Assembly: GCA_039816825.1 (NCBI GenBank)
Contig: JBCBXA010000006.1
Span: forward strand, 1 to 61,182
DNA length: 61,182 bases
Direction: 5' to 3'
Source of the DNA: JBCBXA01 sp039816825
GTDB taxonomy: Bacteria; Pseudomonadota; Alphaproteobacteria; Rhizobiales; Rhizobiaceae
Shown: in pieces, positions 17,812 through 26,870 of the stretch
How positions within the stretch are numbered: position 1 is the stretch's first letter
How the letters are laid out: each line of letters opens with the position of its first letter
The notes under the pieces: model-generated
Databases searched by the model: none
The model's input: the letters and a program-made list of their open reading frames with translations, nothing else
Told to the model about the DNA's origin: nothing
Position numbers and translations under genes: made by a program

Positions 17812-20800
17812 ATGGCCTTCAAAAAGCTCCTCGTCGCAAACCGCTCCGAAATTGCCATCCGCATCTTCCGCGCTGCTAACGAACTGGGTCTCAAAACTGT
17901 GGCCGTCTGGGCGGAAGAGGACAAGCTGGCGCTGCACCGGTTCAAGGCTGACGAGGCCTATCAGATCGGTCGGGGCCCGCATCTTGAGAAAGACCTCGGT
18001 CCGATTGAGAGCTACCTCTCAATCGATGAGATCATCCGCGTAGCCAAGCTGTCCGGTGCTGATGCCATCCACCCCGGCTACGGTCTTCTGTCGGAGAGCC
18101 CTGAATTCGTGGATGCGTGCGATGAGGCGGGAACCACCTTCATCGGGCCAACAGCCAAAACCATGCGGCGGCTGGGCAACAAGGTGCAGGCAAGGGAACT
18201 GGCTCTTAAGATTGACGTGCCGGTGGTTCCCGCAACGGATCCGCTGCCCGACGATCTTGAGGAAGTGAAAAAGTTGGCTGAGAAAGTTGGCTATCCGCTC
18301 ATGCTCAAAGCGAGCTGGGGCGGCGGCGGTCGCGGGATGCGTGTCATCCGCACGCCCGAAGATATCGAGACGGAAGTTGTGGAAGGCCGCCGTGAGGCTG
18401 CGGCTGCCTTCGGCAAGGATGAGGTCTATCTCGAAAAGCTGGTCGAGCGCGCCCGGCACGTCGAAGCGCAAGTGCTGGGGGACACGCATGGCAATGTGGT
18501 GCATCTGTTTGAGCGCGATTGCTCTGTGCAGCGCCGCAACCAGAAGGTCGTCGAGCGAGCGCCCGCGCCATACCTCACCGATGAACAACGCGAAGAGCTT
18601 TGCGGCTACGCCATCAAGCTGGCCAAGGCGACTGATTATGTGGGCGCCGGCACCGTTGAGTTTCTGCAGAATGTCGACACCGGCGATTTCTACTTCATCG
18701 AGGTGAACCCGCGCATTCAGGTGGAGCACACTGTCACCGAAGAAGTGACGGGGATCGACATCGTCAAGGCACAGATCCACATTCTCGAGGGGGAGGCCAT
18801 TGGTGACGCGAAGTCGGGTGTGCCCGCCCAGGAGGACATCCACCTCAACGGTCACGCTTTGCAGTGCCGCGTCACAACGGAAGACCCTGAGCAGAACTTC
18901 ATCCCCGATTATGGGCGCATCACCGCCTATCGTGGAGCGACTGGTTTCGGCATCCGGCTGGATGGCGGCACGGCCTATTCGGGTGCTGTGATCACCCGGT
19001 TCTACGATCCGCTTTTGGAGAAGGTGACGGCCTGGGCGCCTACGCCTCAGGAGGCCATTCGGCGTATGGACCGCGCCCTGCGCGAATACCGTATTCGCGG
19101 TGTCGCCACGAATTTGACGTTCCTTGAAGCGATCATCAACCACGGCAAGTTTGCCGACAACACTTATACGACGAAATTCATCGACAACACGCCGGAGCTG
19201 TTTGAGAGCGTGAAGCGCTCGGATCGGGCGACGAAGCTTCTGAACTACATCGCCGACGTCACCGTCAACGGTCATCCTGAGACCAAGAATCGGCCACGCC
19301 CTGCCGCCGATGCGCCGGAGCCCGTGCTGCCGTTCTTCGGTGGCGAGATACCCGATGGCACCAAGCAGCGCCTCGACCGTGATGGGCCTGAAAAGTTCGC
19401 CGAATGGATGAAGAACGAGACCCGCGCGCTGGTGACCGATACCAGCATGCGCGATGGCCATCAGAGCCTGCTCGCCACGCGGATGCGCAGTCACGACATC
19501 ACGCGCGTGGCTGGGTCCTACGCCCGCGCGTTGCCAACGCTTCTGTCGCTCGAGTGCTGGGGTGGAGCGACGTTTGATGTGGCCATGCGCTTCCTGACGG
19601 AAGACCCTTGGGAGCGGTTGGCCGACATTCGCGAAGGCGCGCCCAACATCCTGTTGCAGATGCTCCTGCGCGGTTCCAATGGCGTTGGCTACACCAACTA
19701 TCCCGACAATGTGGTGCGCCACTTTGTGGAGCAGGCAGCCAGCGGCGGTATTGACCTCTTCCGCGTTTTCGACTGCCTGAACTGGGTGCCGAACATGCGC
19801 GTTTCCATGGATGCGGTGCGAGAAGCGGGCAAACTCTGCGAAGCCACGATTTGCTACACGGGCGACCTGCTCGACCCCAACCGGTCGAAATACGATCTCA
19901 AATATTACGTCGATCTGGCCCACGAGCTTGAGAAGGCGGGAGCTCACATCATCGCTGTAAAGGACATGGCGGGCCTTCTGAAGCCTGACGCCGCGCGGCA
20001 ACTCTTCAAAACGCTGCGCGACGAAACGAGCCTGCCACTGCATTTCCACACGCATGATACGTCCGGTATTTCGGCGGCCACGGTTCTGGCCGCCGTCGAA
20101 AGCGGTGCCGACGCAGTGGACGCCGCCATGGACGCGCTTTCCGGCAACACGGCCCAGCCTTGCCTTGGCTCTATCGTGGAGGCGCTCAAGCACTCTGATC
20201 GTGACACCGGCCTCGACACCGATGCCATCCGGCGCATCAGTTTCTATTGGGAGGCCGTGCGCGCCCAATATGCGGCGTTTGAGAACATCTCTCAGGCCCC
20301 GGCATCAGAGGTCTATCTCCACGAGATGCCCGGTGGTCAGTTCACTAACCTCAAAGAGCAGGCGCGTAGCCTGGGCCTTGAGAGCCGCTGGCACGAGGTG
20401 GCTCAGGCCTATGCCGACGCGAATGACCTACTCGGCGATATCGTCAAGGTGACGCCGTCCTCCAAAGTGGTGGGGGACCTGGCGCTTATGATGGTCAGCC
20501 AGGATTTGACGCCTGCCGATGTGGCCGATCCCAACGTGGACATGGCCTTCCCCGACAGCGTGATCTCCATGCTGCGCGGCGACCTTGGCCAGCCTCATGG
20601 CGGGTGGCCAAAGGAGCTGCAGAAGAAAGCCCTGAAGGGTGAAGAGCCGATCACGGAAGTGCCGGGTTCACTGCTTCCGCCTGCTGATCTGGCGGCTGAG
20701 AAAAGCGCCTTGGCTGAAGCCATTGGGCGCGATGTGACCGAGTACGACCTTGCGGCCTATATGATGTATCCGAAGGTGTTCAGCGATTTCGCCGCAACCC

Positions 20801-21276
20801 AGGAGATGTACGGACCAACCTCGGTTCTGCCGACGCCGACTTACTTCTACGGCATGGAGCCGGGTGACGAAATTCTCGTCGATCTGGAGAAGGGCAAGAC
20901 CATGGTCATCCGCTGCCTCGCTGTGGGAGAAGCGGATGAAACCGGCATGAAGACGGTGTTCTTTGAGCTCAACGGCCAACCGCGCCGTGCGCGGGTGCCG
21001 GATCGTGCCCACGGTGCATCGGGATCCGTCGCTCGTCCGAAGGCCGAAGCCGGGAACGACAATCACGTCGGCGCGCCCATGCCCGGTGTCATCAGTCAGG
21101 TGCTGGTGAAGGCCGGCGAAGACGTCGCTGCCGGTGACGTGCTTGTGTCTATTGAAGCCATGAAGATGGAGACGGCGATCCATGCCGACCGCGCCGGCAA
21201 GCTGGCCGCAGTTCACGTCAAGGCAGGCGACCAGATCGACGCCAAAGACCTTTTGGTTGAGTTGGAAGGAGGTTGA
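17812..21276 (+). CDS. pyc: Pyruvate carboxylase
   Basis: 1154 residues, full length. Biotin carboxylase domain at 1-455 (LLVANRSEIAIRIFRAANEL, the ATP loop KASWGGGGRGMR, EVNPRIQVEHTVTEE). Carboxyltransferase domain at about 540-810 (DTSMRDGHQSLLATRMR, HFHTHDTSG metal ligands). Biotinyl domain at the C-terminus with EAMKMETA, biotinylated Lys1118. It makes oxaloacetate from pyruvate for anaplerosis. The ATG at 17812 starts the conserved N-terminus; an in-frame upstream extension has no family match. Confidence 0.98.
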   Translation: MAFKKLLVANRSEIAIRIFRAANELGLKTVAVWAEEDKLALHRFKADEAYQIGRGPHLEKDLGPIESYLSIDEIIRVAKLSGADAIHPGYGLLSESPEFVDACDEAGTTFIGPTAKTMRRLGNKVQARELALKIDVPVVPATDPLPDDLEEVKKLAEKVGYPLMLKASWGGGGRGMRVIRTPEDIETEVVEGRREAAAAFGKDEVYLEKLVERARHVEAQVLGDTHGNVVHLFERDCSVQRRNQKVVERAPAPYLTDEQREELCGYAIKLAKATDYVGAGTVEFLQNVDTGDFYFIEVNPRIQVEHTVTEEVTGIDIVKAQIHILEGEAIGDAKSGVPAQEDIHLNGHALQCRVTTEDPEQNFIPDYGRITAYRGATGFGIRLDGGTAYSGAVITRFYDPLLEKVTAWAPTPQEAIRRMDRALREYRIRGVATNLTFLEAIINHGKFADNTYTTKFIDNTPELFESVKRSDRATKLLNYIADVTVNGHPETKNRPRPAADAPEPVLPFFGGEIPDGTKQRLDRDGPEKFAEWMKNETRALVTDTSMRDGHQSLLATRMRSHDITRVAGSYARALPTLLSLECWGGATFDVAMRFLTEDPWERLADIREGAPNILLQMLLRGSNGVGYTNYPDNVVRHFVEQAASGGIDLFRVFDCLNWVPNMRVSMDAVREAGKLCEATICYTGDLLDPNRSKYDLKYYVDLAHELEKAGAHIIAVKDMAGLLKPDAARQLFKTLRDETSLPLHFHTHDTSGISAATVLAAVESGADAVDAAMDALSGNTAQPCLGSIVEALKHSDRDTGLDTDAIRRISFYWEAVRAQYAAFENISQAPASEVYLHEMPGGQFTNLKEQARSLGLESRWHEVAQAYADANDLLGDIVKVTPSSKVVGDLALMMVSQDLTPADVADPNVDMAFPDSVISMLRGDLGQPHGGWPKELQKKALKGEEPITEVPGSLLPPADLAAEKSALAEAIGRDVTEYDLAAYMMYPKVFSDFAATQEMYGPTSVLPTPTYFYGMEPGDEILVDLEKGKTMVIRCLAVGEADETGMKTVFFELNGQPRRARVPDRAHGASGSVARPKAEAGNDNHVGAPMPGVISQVLVKAGEDVAAGDVLVSIEAMKMETAIHADRAGKLAAVHVKAGDQIDAKDLLVELEGG

Positions 21277-21279
21277 AAT

Positions 21280-21711
21280 TTGGATGTCAAGTATCAGAAT
21301 TTCATCAAAAATCGCACTGAAGCAATCGAAAATAAGAAAGCGAATCTTTCAGCATTTGATCGTACGCTGATAACCGTCTCGTCCAGCTCAATTGCCGCCA
21401 GTGGCTACTTCGCACTACAAATTGGTGCGCTGGGGAAATCTCTAAATTCCATATCCCTGCTAGGAATAGGTTGGGTGTTTTTTGCTTCTTGCGTACTCCT
21501 GAATTTGATCTCCTACCTTTCCGCCGCCACCGAGGCCGACCGGACAGTGGAAGTACTCGACAATCGGTATGAGGATGAGCACAGCACCCCGTTCCAAAAA
21601 AGCGTGAACAAAACCGATGCACTAAACTACTGTGCGCTGCTCTCATTTGTTATTGGTGTATTGCTTAGAGGGACATTTGTTATTCAAAATCTGGGGAATT
21701 TGAATGGTTGA
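21280..21711 (+). CDS. Small membrane protein of unknown function, A/T-richer than its neighbours
   Basis: 143 residues. The TTG start at 21280 is supported by a strong AAGGAGG site inside the end of pyc; the ATG at 21284 is out of frame. A charged N-terminal helix (KNRTEAIENKKANLSAFD) precedes two hydrophobic segments (about 29-75), a charged loop (EADRTVEVLDNRYEDEH) and a C-terminal helix. This layout resembles small accessory membrane proteins with a coiled N-terminus. Codon use (aaa, aat, tta) differs from the flanking genes, suggesting transfer. Overlaps the next small gene by 8 bp. Confidence 0.65.
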   Translation: MDVKYQNFIKNRTEAIENKKANLSAFDRTLITVSSSSIAASGYFALQIGALGKSLNSISLLGIGWVFFASCVLLNLISYLSAATEADRTVEVLDNRYEDEHSTPFQKSVNKTDALNYCALLSFVIGVLLRGTFVIQNLGNLNG

Positions 21712-21853
21712 TCGAGATCGTGATGACAAGCAGCGTGATAGTAACAAGCCGCTTTACGAGGACGACAGATATGGCGGCTCAGATGACCGCAAAATTCAGC
21801 GAGGCGTGTCTGAATCGAAGCCGGCTCCGGATCCAAAGCCTCCGAAGAAATAG
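21704..21853 (+). CDS. 49-residue highly charged protein coupled to the membrane protein
   Basis: ATG at 21704, inside the last codons of the previous gene (8-bp overlap), so translational coupling is likely. The product starts MVDRDRDDKQRDSNKP, is rich in Asp/Arg/Lys, ends in Pro/Lys repeats (KPAPDPKPPKK) and has no hydrophobic segment. No family recognised. It may be a partner of the membrane protein. Confidence 0.5.
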   Translation: MVDRDRDDKQRDSNKPLYEDDRYGGSDDRKIQRGVSESKPAPDPKPPKK

Positions 21854-21880
21854 ATAGTACTGGCTGCTCAAAATCGTTCC

Positions 21881-22171
21881 ATGCCAGCACTCATCATCGT
21901 CGACACCAAGGTCCACGACCCGGAGGCATACGAAGAGTATAAAGCGCTCGCCAAGCCGTTGGCCGAAAAGCACGGCGCTCGCTACCTGCATCGGGGCGGC
22001 CGCATGGTGGTGGACCGCACCGATCTGTGGGAACCGACACGCATGGTGGTGATCGAGTTCTCGTCGGTGGAAGCCGCCCAAGCCTTTATGGACGACCCGG
22101 AATACGCACCGGTCAAAGCGCTCCGCCACAAATATGCTGACAGCACGCTGGTGATTGTCGAAACGGATTGA
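21881..22171 (+). CDS. DUF1330 family protein
   Basis: 96 residues. MPALIIVDTKVHDPEAYEEY, then RGGRMVVDRTDLWEPTRMVVIEFSSVEAAQAF, is the DUF1330 ferredoxin-like (ABM-like) fold. The function of the family is not established. It resumes the normal codon use of the region after the A/T-richer pair. Confidence 0.9.
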   Translation: MPALIIVDTKVHDPEAYEEYKALAKPLAEKHGARYLHRGGRMVVDRTDLWEPTRMVVIEFSSVEAAQAFMDDPEYAPVKALRHKYADSTLVIVETD

Positions 22172-22202
22172 CGAAACCAGCGCTTCGGCTCACCGGTAAA
22201 TC

Positions 22203-23414
22203 ATGACCGATGTGCGCCTTTCCGGCCCCAGGGCCGCCGACCATCAAGAGATACGCCGCGCGCGTATTGCCGTCAGCGCCGTCTTCTTCCTGCTGGGTGC
22301 GGAGATGGCTGTTTGGGCCGTCATGGTGCCGCTGATACGCCTGAAGTTTGGCTGGGATGAAGCGGAGCTCTCACGCCTTCTGCTGGCCTTCGGGGCTGGC
22401 GCTATTCTGGCCGTGCCGACGGCCAGCTATATCCTGAAGCGGCGCCGTCATGGGCAGGTGACTCGCATGTTCGGTTACATGTCACTGCCGCTCATCGGGT
22501 TTGTGGGCATCGTGTCGAACGTGCCCGCCCTGTTTGTGCTGGTGTTTGCCCAGGGCTGCCTTTTGGCCGTCACAGATATTGCGATGAATGCCAATGCTGT
22601 GGAGCTTGAGGATGAGGCGGGGCGGCCCATCGTTTCGTCTTTCCATGCGTGGTTTTCGCTCGGTGGTTTTCTGGGTGTTTTGTTCGGGCCGATGGCCGCC
22701 TTCTTTGGCCTTGCCCAAATGGGTGCCCTGTCCGCAGCGGGCTTGGTGCTGGCTTTTACGATTTTGCAGACGCACCTCCTCAACCGGCCCGTGAAAACCG
22801 TGGAAGCTGCCCCCTCCCGCGGCGCGGGCTGGTGGCGCAACATCAAGTGGATCATCCTTGTGCTCGCCCTGGCCAATCTCACCGCCTACGCGCTCGAAGG
22901 CACCGTGGTGGATTGGTCCGGCGTTTACATCGAGAAGGTGCTGGGTGCTGAGCCCGCCCAATATGGATTGGGCTTCGCCGTATTCTCCGTTGCCATGGCT
23001 GTGATGCGGTTTTCTGGGGATGCGCTGCGCGCCCGGTTTGGGGCGCGACGGCTTCTGGCGTTCAGCTGCATTGTGTCGGCGATTGCCTATGCATGGGTTG
23101 CCTCTGTTCCGACGGTCTGGGCAGCGCTGCCGGCTTATGCGCTGCTTGGCGTCGGTCTTGCCAATCTTGTGCCGATTCTGTTCGTGGCCGCCGCCCGCGT
23201 GCCGGGCGTGACGGCCGGGTCCGGTATCGCTCTGGTGGCAGGTCTTGGATATGTGGGTTTCCTGACGTTTCCACCGGTCGTAGGTTTCCTGGCCACCTTC
23301 TATGGGCTCGACACCGTTTTCCTTGGCCTGGCGGTGATTGCCGCGCTGACAACATTCATCGCTGTCGCCATGCCGGGCAGGCCAACTGAGAAGGTGTCGG
23401 AGCAAGGGCCTTGA
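22203..23414 (+). CDS. MFS transporter, YbjJ-like
   Basis: 403 residues, 12 helices. FFLLGAEMAVWAVMVPLIRLKFG at helix 1 and the acidic DIAMNANAVELEDEAGRPIVSSFHAWFSLGG motif in helix 5 are characteristic of the YbjJ-type MFS branch. Starts 31 bp after the DUF1330 gene, probably cotranscribed. Substrate unknown. Confidence 0.85.
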   Translation: MTDVRLSGPRAADHQEIRRARIAVSAVFFLLGAEMAVWAVMVPLIRLKFGWDEAELSRLLLAFGAGAILAVPTASYILKRRRHGQVTRMFGYMSLPLIGFVGIVSNVPALFVLVFAQGCLLAVTDIAMNANAVELEDEAGRPIVSSFHAWFSLGGFLGVLFGPMAAFFGLAQMGALSAAGLVLAFTILQTHLLNRPVKTVEAAPSRGAGWWRNIKWIILVLALANLTAYALEGTVVDWSGVYIEKVLGAEPAQYGLGFAVFSVAMAVMRFSGDALRARFGARRLLAFSCIVSAIAYAWVASVPTVWAALPAYALLGVGLANLVPILFVAAARVPGVTAGSGIALVAGLGYVGFLTFPPVVGFLATFYGLDTVFLGLAVIAALTTFIAVAMPGRPTEKVSEQGP

Positions 23415-23445
23415 AAGGGCCGGAATTGAGAGATCACCATGGCTC

Positions 23446-24663
23446 ATGCTGAGCCGTATACGTCACACCGCTTCTGCGCTCGCGATCTTGATCTCATCCC
23501 TGCTCTTGGCCCTGGCGGCGCAGGCAGAGGGGCGTGACGTGTCCAGTCTGAAGGCCATGGAAGATGAAGCGCTAATCGTGGAGCTTTGGCAGTCCGGCGG
23601 CGAGTTGAGCGACGTCTTCGCTGCCAGCTTTTTGCAGGCCGTCACGCCGCAGCAAATCAAGGCGATCATGGCGCCGATGCTTGCGGATCTCGGTGCGGCC
23701 CAGACCGTTCTCCGCCTATCGGATGGCGAGTTTGAACTGCGCACGGCGACCCATCGCGTGCCGGTTTTTCTAAGCCGGAACGGCGATGGGCTGATTGAAG
23801 GCCTGCTCATCAGGCCCGCTCGCAAACTGGAGGTTGACCAGGCTTCCACCCTCCAGGCCTTCATGCAGATGGGGTCTCGCATATCCCTTTTGGCGACGAC
23901 TGATGGTCAAACGGTTGCGGAGATCAACCCGGATGAGAAGCTGGCTGTCGGTTCGGCCTTCAAGCTGGCCGTGCTGGTGGAGCTTCACGATCGGATCGAG
24001 ACGGGGGAGTTTGACTGGGCGCAGGTCGTCGAGCTTGAGCAGAAGCACCGGTCCCTGCCCAGTGGCATCATGCAGGACTGGCCGGCCGGCACTCCGGTGA
24101 CGCTTCAAACCGCGGCACAGATGATGATCGCCATCTCAGACAATACCGCCACAGATCTGCTGATCGACGTTCTGGGTCGCGATGCGCTGGAACGCAGAAC
24201 AGGCAATGTTCCTCTCATCACCACCCGTGAGCTGTTTCACATCAGGGCAGATGCCGATCTGTCCAATCGCTATCTTCAGGCCGATGATTTGGAGCGGAAA
24301 CGCGCTCTACTGGCGACGCTCACTGAAAAGCGGAATCCCGGCGTCACGGACATTGAGCCGTTTTCCCTCGATCATCCGGCGGAATGGTATTTCTCCGCGT
24401 CGGAATTGTGCGGGATCCTGAAAGATGTGGCGGACCTGCCGGTCATGACAGCTGAAGCTGGACCTCTTTCCCGATCCGAATGGCAGCGCATCGCATTCAA
24501 GGGGGGAAGTGAGGGAGGCGTGCTGAACATGACTGCACAGTTCTCGGGAGAGGACGGCCGGACCCACTGCCTTGCTGTGACCGTCAACAGCGAACGGCCC
24601 ATCGACGCCAACCGTTTCACCAGCGCTTTTGTGGATTTTGCAGGAACCCTCGGCGCGCTTTAG
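23446..24663 (+). CDS. Exported serine hydrolase with class A beta-lactamase fold
   Basis: 405 residues with an N-terminal signal peptide (about 1-27, ending AAQA). After an extra N-terminal domain come the three active-site motifs: SxxK as S170-AF-K173, SDN at 231-233 and KGG at 352-354. The class A Glu166 loop is not evident, so it may be a peptidase or esterase rather than an antibiotic-hydrolysing enzyme. The extra domain of about 120 residues is typical of the longer 'serine hydrolase' homologues. Confidence 0.85.
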   Translation: MLSRIRHTASALAILISSLLLALAAQAEGRDVSSLKAMEDEALIVELWQSGGELSDVFAASFLQAVTPQQIKAIMAPMLADLGAAQTVLRLSDGEFELRTATHRVPVFLSRNGDGLIEGLLIRPARKLEVDQASTLQAFMQMGSRISLLATTDGQTVAEINPDEKLAVGSAFKLAVLVELHDRIETGEFDWAQVVELEQKHRSLPSGIMQDWPAGTPVTLQTAAQMMIAISDNTATDLLIDVLGRDALERRTGNVPLITTRELFHIRADADLSNRYLQADDLERKRALLATLTEKRNPGVTDIEPFSLDHPAEWYFSASELCGILKDVADLPVMTAEAGPLSRSEWQRIAFKGGSEGGVLNMTAQFSGEDGRTHCLAVTVNSERPIDANRFTSAFVDFAGTLGAL

Positions 24664-24673
24664 GTTCCTGACC

Positions 24674-24997
24674 CTAGCCGGTTGCCGCTAGTGCGATGCG
24701 CTGAGGCCCTTTGGCCGGGAGACGGATGATCTCCCCTCGCACCTCCATCTCCAGCTTCACGGTCACGACGTGCCAGCCGAGCTTGCCTAGCCTCTACGCT
24801 TCGTCGGTGCTGAGGCGCTCGCCGACCATGAGTGTCAGTTCACTCCACTTCATCCCATCTGCTCCGGCCTCGCCCAGGATGTTGCTGATGTGACCTGAGA
24901 CCAGATCGTACTTCCAGGTCGGAACGTTGGAGACGCCGGTGCGACCTTCCGCTGGCGTCCTGCATACCGTGCGCGGTTCATCTCTCTTTGCAGCCAT
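24674..24997 (-). pseudogene. DUF6958-like gene interrupted by an in-frame TAG
   Basis: From the ATG at 24997 the frame encodes about 67 residues (WKYDLVSGHISNILGEAG, GMKWSELTLMVGERLSTDEA), then a TAG at 24794-24796. The same frame continues for about 39 residues (RLGKLGWHVVTVKLEMEVRG, then IIRLPAKGPQRIAL) to the next stop at 24674. The two halves together match the layout I recall for DUF6958 proteins (KY..., E.K.GWW.KTVQLDLEA+G). It is either a decayed gene, a sequencing error or a suppressed codon. The ribosome site GGGAGG lies 7 nt before the ATG. Confidence 0.65.
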
Positions 24998-25002
24998 CAA
25001 AA

Positions 25003-25033
25003 AGCCTCCCCTCCTCGGTGAGAAAGGGAGGCT
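25003..25033 (-). terminator. Rho-independent terminator of the 25062-25337 gene
   Basis: AGCCTCCC (25003-25010) pairs perfectly with GGGAGGCT (25026-25033). On the minus strand the hairpin is followed by TTTTTG. The 3' arm also supplies the GGGAGG ribosome site for the DUF6958-like gene beginning at 24997. Confidence 0.8.
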
Positions 25034-25061
25034 AGCATTGGAGGTCGTGACAGTGAAATCG

Positions 25062-25337
25062 CTATCGAATGATCACCGGCGTCAGCAGGTCGCCCCATGC
25101 GCCATCACCGCCGTGATGGCGCGCGGATCGCATGAGTTCCACTGAAATTCCGGCCTCAACGGCCTTCATGACGGAGGCGTTCAGGCGGTGCAGATCATTG
25201 GCCAGGCTGCGAACGGCGGTCTGCTGATCGTCGGTCATGGCCGCAGACTGTGCCGCTGCCCGGTCCTTCACCGAGCGGGAGCCCTGGATGGCGGGGTCGT
25301 CCTGAGAAGCTGGGGCGGGAATGGGATGAACGCTCAT
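25062..25337 (-). CDS. Small hypothetical protein
   Basis: 91 residues from the ATG at 25337, which has CGGAGA upstream. Starts MSVHPIPAPASQDDPAIQGS and ends in a predicted helical segment and GAWGDLLTPVIIR. No membrane segment and no recognised family. Followed 29 bp later by a clear terminator, so it is a single-gene transcript, divergent from the XRE/ScfR-like regulator. Confidence 0.65.
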   Translation of the reverse strand: MSVHPIPAPASQDDPAIQGSRSVKDRAAAQSAAMTDDQQTAVRSLANDLHRLNASVMKAVEAGISVELMRSARHHGGDGAWGDLLTPVIIR

Positions 25338-25511
25338 AATGGTCTCCGTTGTGATCTGTGCGGACTTGTTGGCTTTGTAAAGTCCAGTGAAAAGCACCCT
25401 TTCAACGCGCCCTGTGACGTCGAATGCCGTTCGCCTTGACCGCAAGATGACACGCAGAACTTGAAAAGCCGAGCAATCTTGTAAAAAATCAGCGACAAAT
25501 CGTGGTTTTTG

Positions 25512-25538
25512 TGACAAATTCATTTTGTGTATTTGTCA
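25512..25538. promoter_or_regulatory. Candidate operator upstream of the XRE/ScfR-like gene
   Basis: Perfect inverted repeat TGACAAAT (25512-25519) and ATTTGTCA (25531-25538), spacer 11 nt, ending 9 bp before the start codon. A further GACAAAT half-site sits at 25494-25500. The location suggests autorepression. Confidence 0.5.
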
Positions 25539-25547
25539 GGATTGTAA

Positions 25548-26870
25548 ATGTCTGAGCCCAAACTCTTTGCCGGTCCACGCCTGCGCCGCATCCGTATGCG
25601 GCTGGGACACACGCAAACGGCCATGGCCGGAACCCTCGATATTTCGCCAAGCTATCTCAATCTGCTGGAGCGCAACCAGCGGCCGGTGACAGCGCAGCTT
25701 CTGATCAAGCTGGCCGAAGTTCACGAGGTCGATCCACGCGAGGTGAAAGGCGAGGGCGAGGGCCTGTCCATCGCCCAGTTGCGGGAGGTCTTTACCGAGC
25801 CACTTCTCGCCGACGAGATGCCTGCGGACGATGAGTTGATGGAGTTGCGCGAGGCGACGCCAAACGTGGCAAGCGGTATTCTGCGCATGCATGCGGCGTG
25901 GAAGGACAGCAGGGCCCAACTGTCCAAGCTCACCGACTTTCTTGCGGCGGATGACCGGGGTGAGATCGGCGCGGCGCGCATGTTGCCAAAAGACGCAGTG
26001 CGCCACGCCTTTACGTCTAGGCCATGGTATTTTCCAGAACTGGAGGCTCTTGCGGACCGGCTGCGGGCTGATCATGGTCTTGATGGCATGGCCGGTGGCG
26101 AGCGGATCACAGCATTCGTCGAGGAGAGGCTCAAGGATGATTTCGGGCTGCGTGTGCAGGCACTGCCGGCCGAGGCCATGGTGGGCCAGCGGCGCCGTCT
26201 GGACCGTCACTCCGGCCGCATCTTCGTGTCTGCTGCCATGCCCAGTCAGGCGCGACACATCGAGATCGTGGCTGCGTGGCTGCAACTGTCGCAGATTACG
26301 CGGCTGAGTGAGGCAGTTGACGTTCTGGGCCTCGAGGGAGAAGAGGCGCGCCGTCTGGCTGCATCCGAGCTGCAATTCTATCTCGCACTGGCGATTCTTT
26401 TGCCCATGAGCGCGGTGTCTGATGCGCGCGCCAAGGGAATGGCGGACATATTCACGCTTGCCGGTCGCTATGGTGTGGCGCCCTTCTCAGCCGGGTTGCG
26501 GCGCATCGCTCATGAAGGTGGGCAGGCCGGAGCGGGTGGCGCATTGGGGCGCTCCAAGCCGGGCTCCTCGAGCTTTACATTTTGTGTGACAGAGGCTGGC
26601 CGTTTTGCCATGCGCCGTGGGGCCAGTCCCTTCCCCATGGCCGAGCTGGATCGCGACATGGCCATGCGTCTGGCTATCCGCGCGTTTGGCCACGGCGCCC
26701 CGCAGCGCATTGATGACACGCTGCTCAAGGAGCAGGACCGGTCCGGCGAAGACCACGCTATCCGGACCACCCGGCTGTTTGTGCAGCAGGTGCAGCGCCC
26801 TGGTGATGGCGGTTTGGGGGCGGAACGCATTGCGTGCTTCTTCTGCGAAGCGCGCGAAACTGCAAGCTAG
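25548..26870 (+). CDS. XRE-family regulator with ScfR-like C-terminal region
   Basis: 440 residues. Residues 7-62 form an XRE helix-turn-helix (LRRIRMRLGHTQTAMAGTLDISPSYLNLLERNQRPVT). The remainder follows the layout of short-chain-fatty-acid regulators (IrrE/ImmA-like middle, DUF2083-type end with PLSAELDRDM-like FPMAELDRDMAMRLA). The zinc-peptidase HExxH motif is not present, and it is shorter than the usual 470 or so residues. ScfR-type proteins govern propionate/acetate-related genes, consistent with the neighbouring bdhA. A candidate operator lies upstream. Confidence 0.8.
   Translation: MSEPKLFAGPRLRRIRMRLGHTQTAMAGTLDISPSYLNLLERNQRPVTAQLLIKLAEVHEVDPREVKGEGEGLSIAQLREVFTEPLLADEMPADDELMELREATPNVASGILRMHAAWKDSRAQLSKLTDFLAADDRGEIGAARMLPKDAVRHAFTSRPWYFPELEALADRLRADHGLDGMAGGERITAFVEERLKDDFGLRVQALPAEAMVGQRRRLDRHSGRIFVSAAMPSQARHIEIVAAWLQLSQITRLSEAVDVLGLEGEEARRLAASELQFYLALAILLPMSAVSDARAKGMADIFTLAGRYGVAPFSAGLRRIAHEGGQAGAGGALGRSKPGSSSFTFCVTEAGRFAMRRGASPFPMAELDRDMAMRLAIRAFGHGAPQRIDDTLLKEQDRSGEDHAIRTTRLFVQQVQRPGDGGLGAERIACFFCEARETAS

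Noticed and set aside
18019..20268. 749-codon minus-strand open frame within pyc
   Set aside because: Antisense to a complete, well-conserved pyruvate carboxylase; the frame reflects GC-rich codon bias.
23446..24663. Antibiotic-resistance beta-lactamase
   Set aside because: SxxK, SDN and KGG are present, but the class A Glu166 loop is not evident and the extra N-terminal domain points to a general serine hydrolase.
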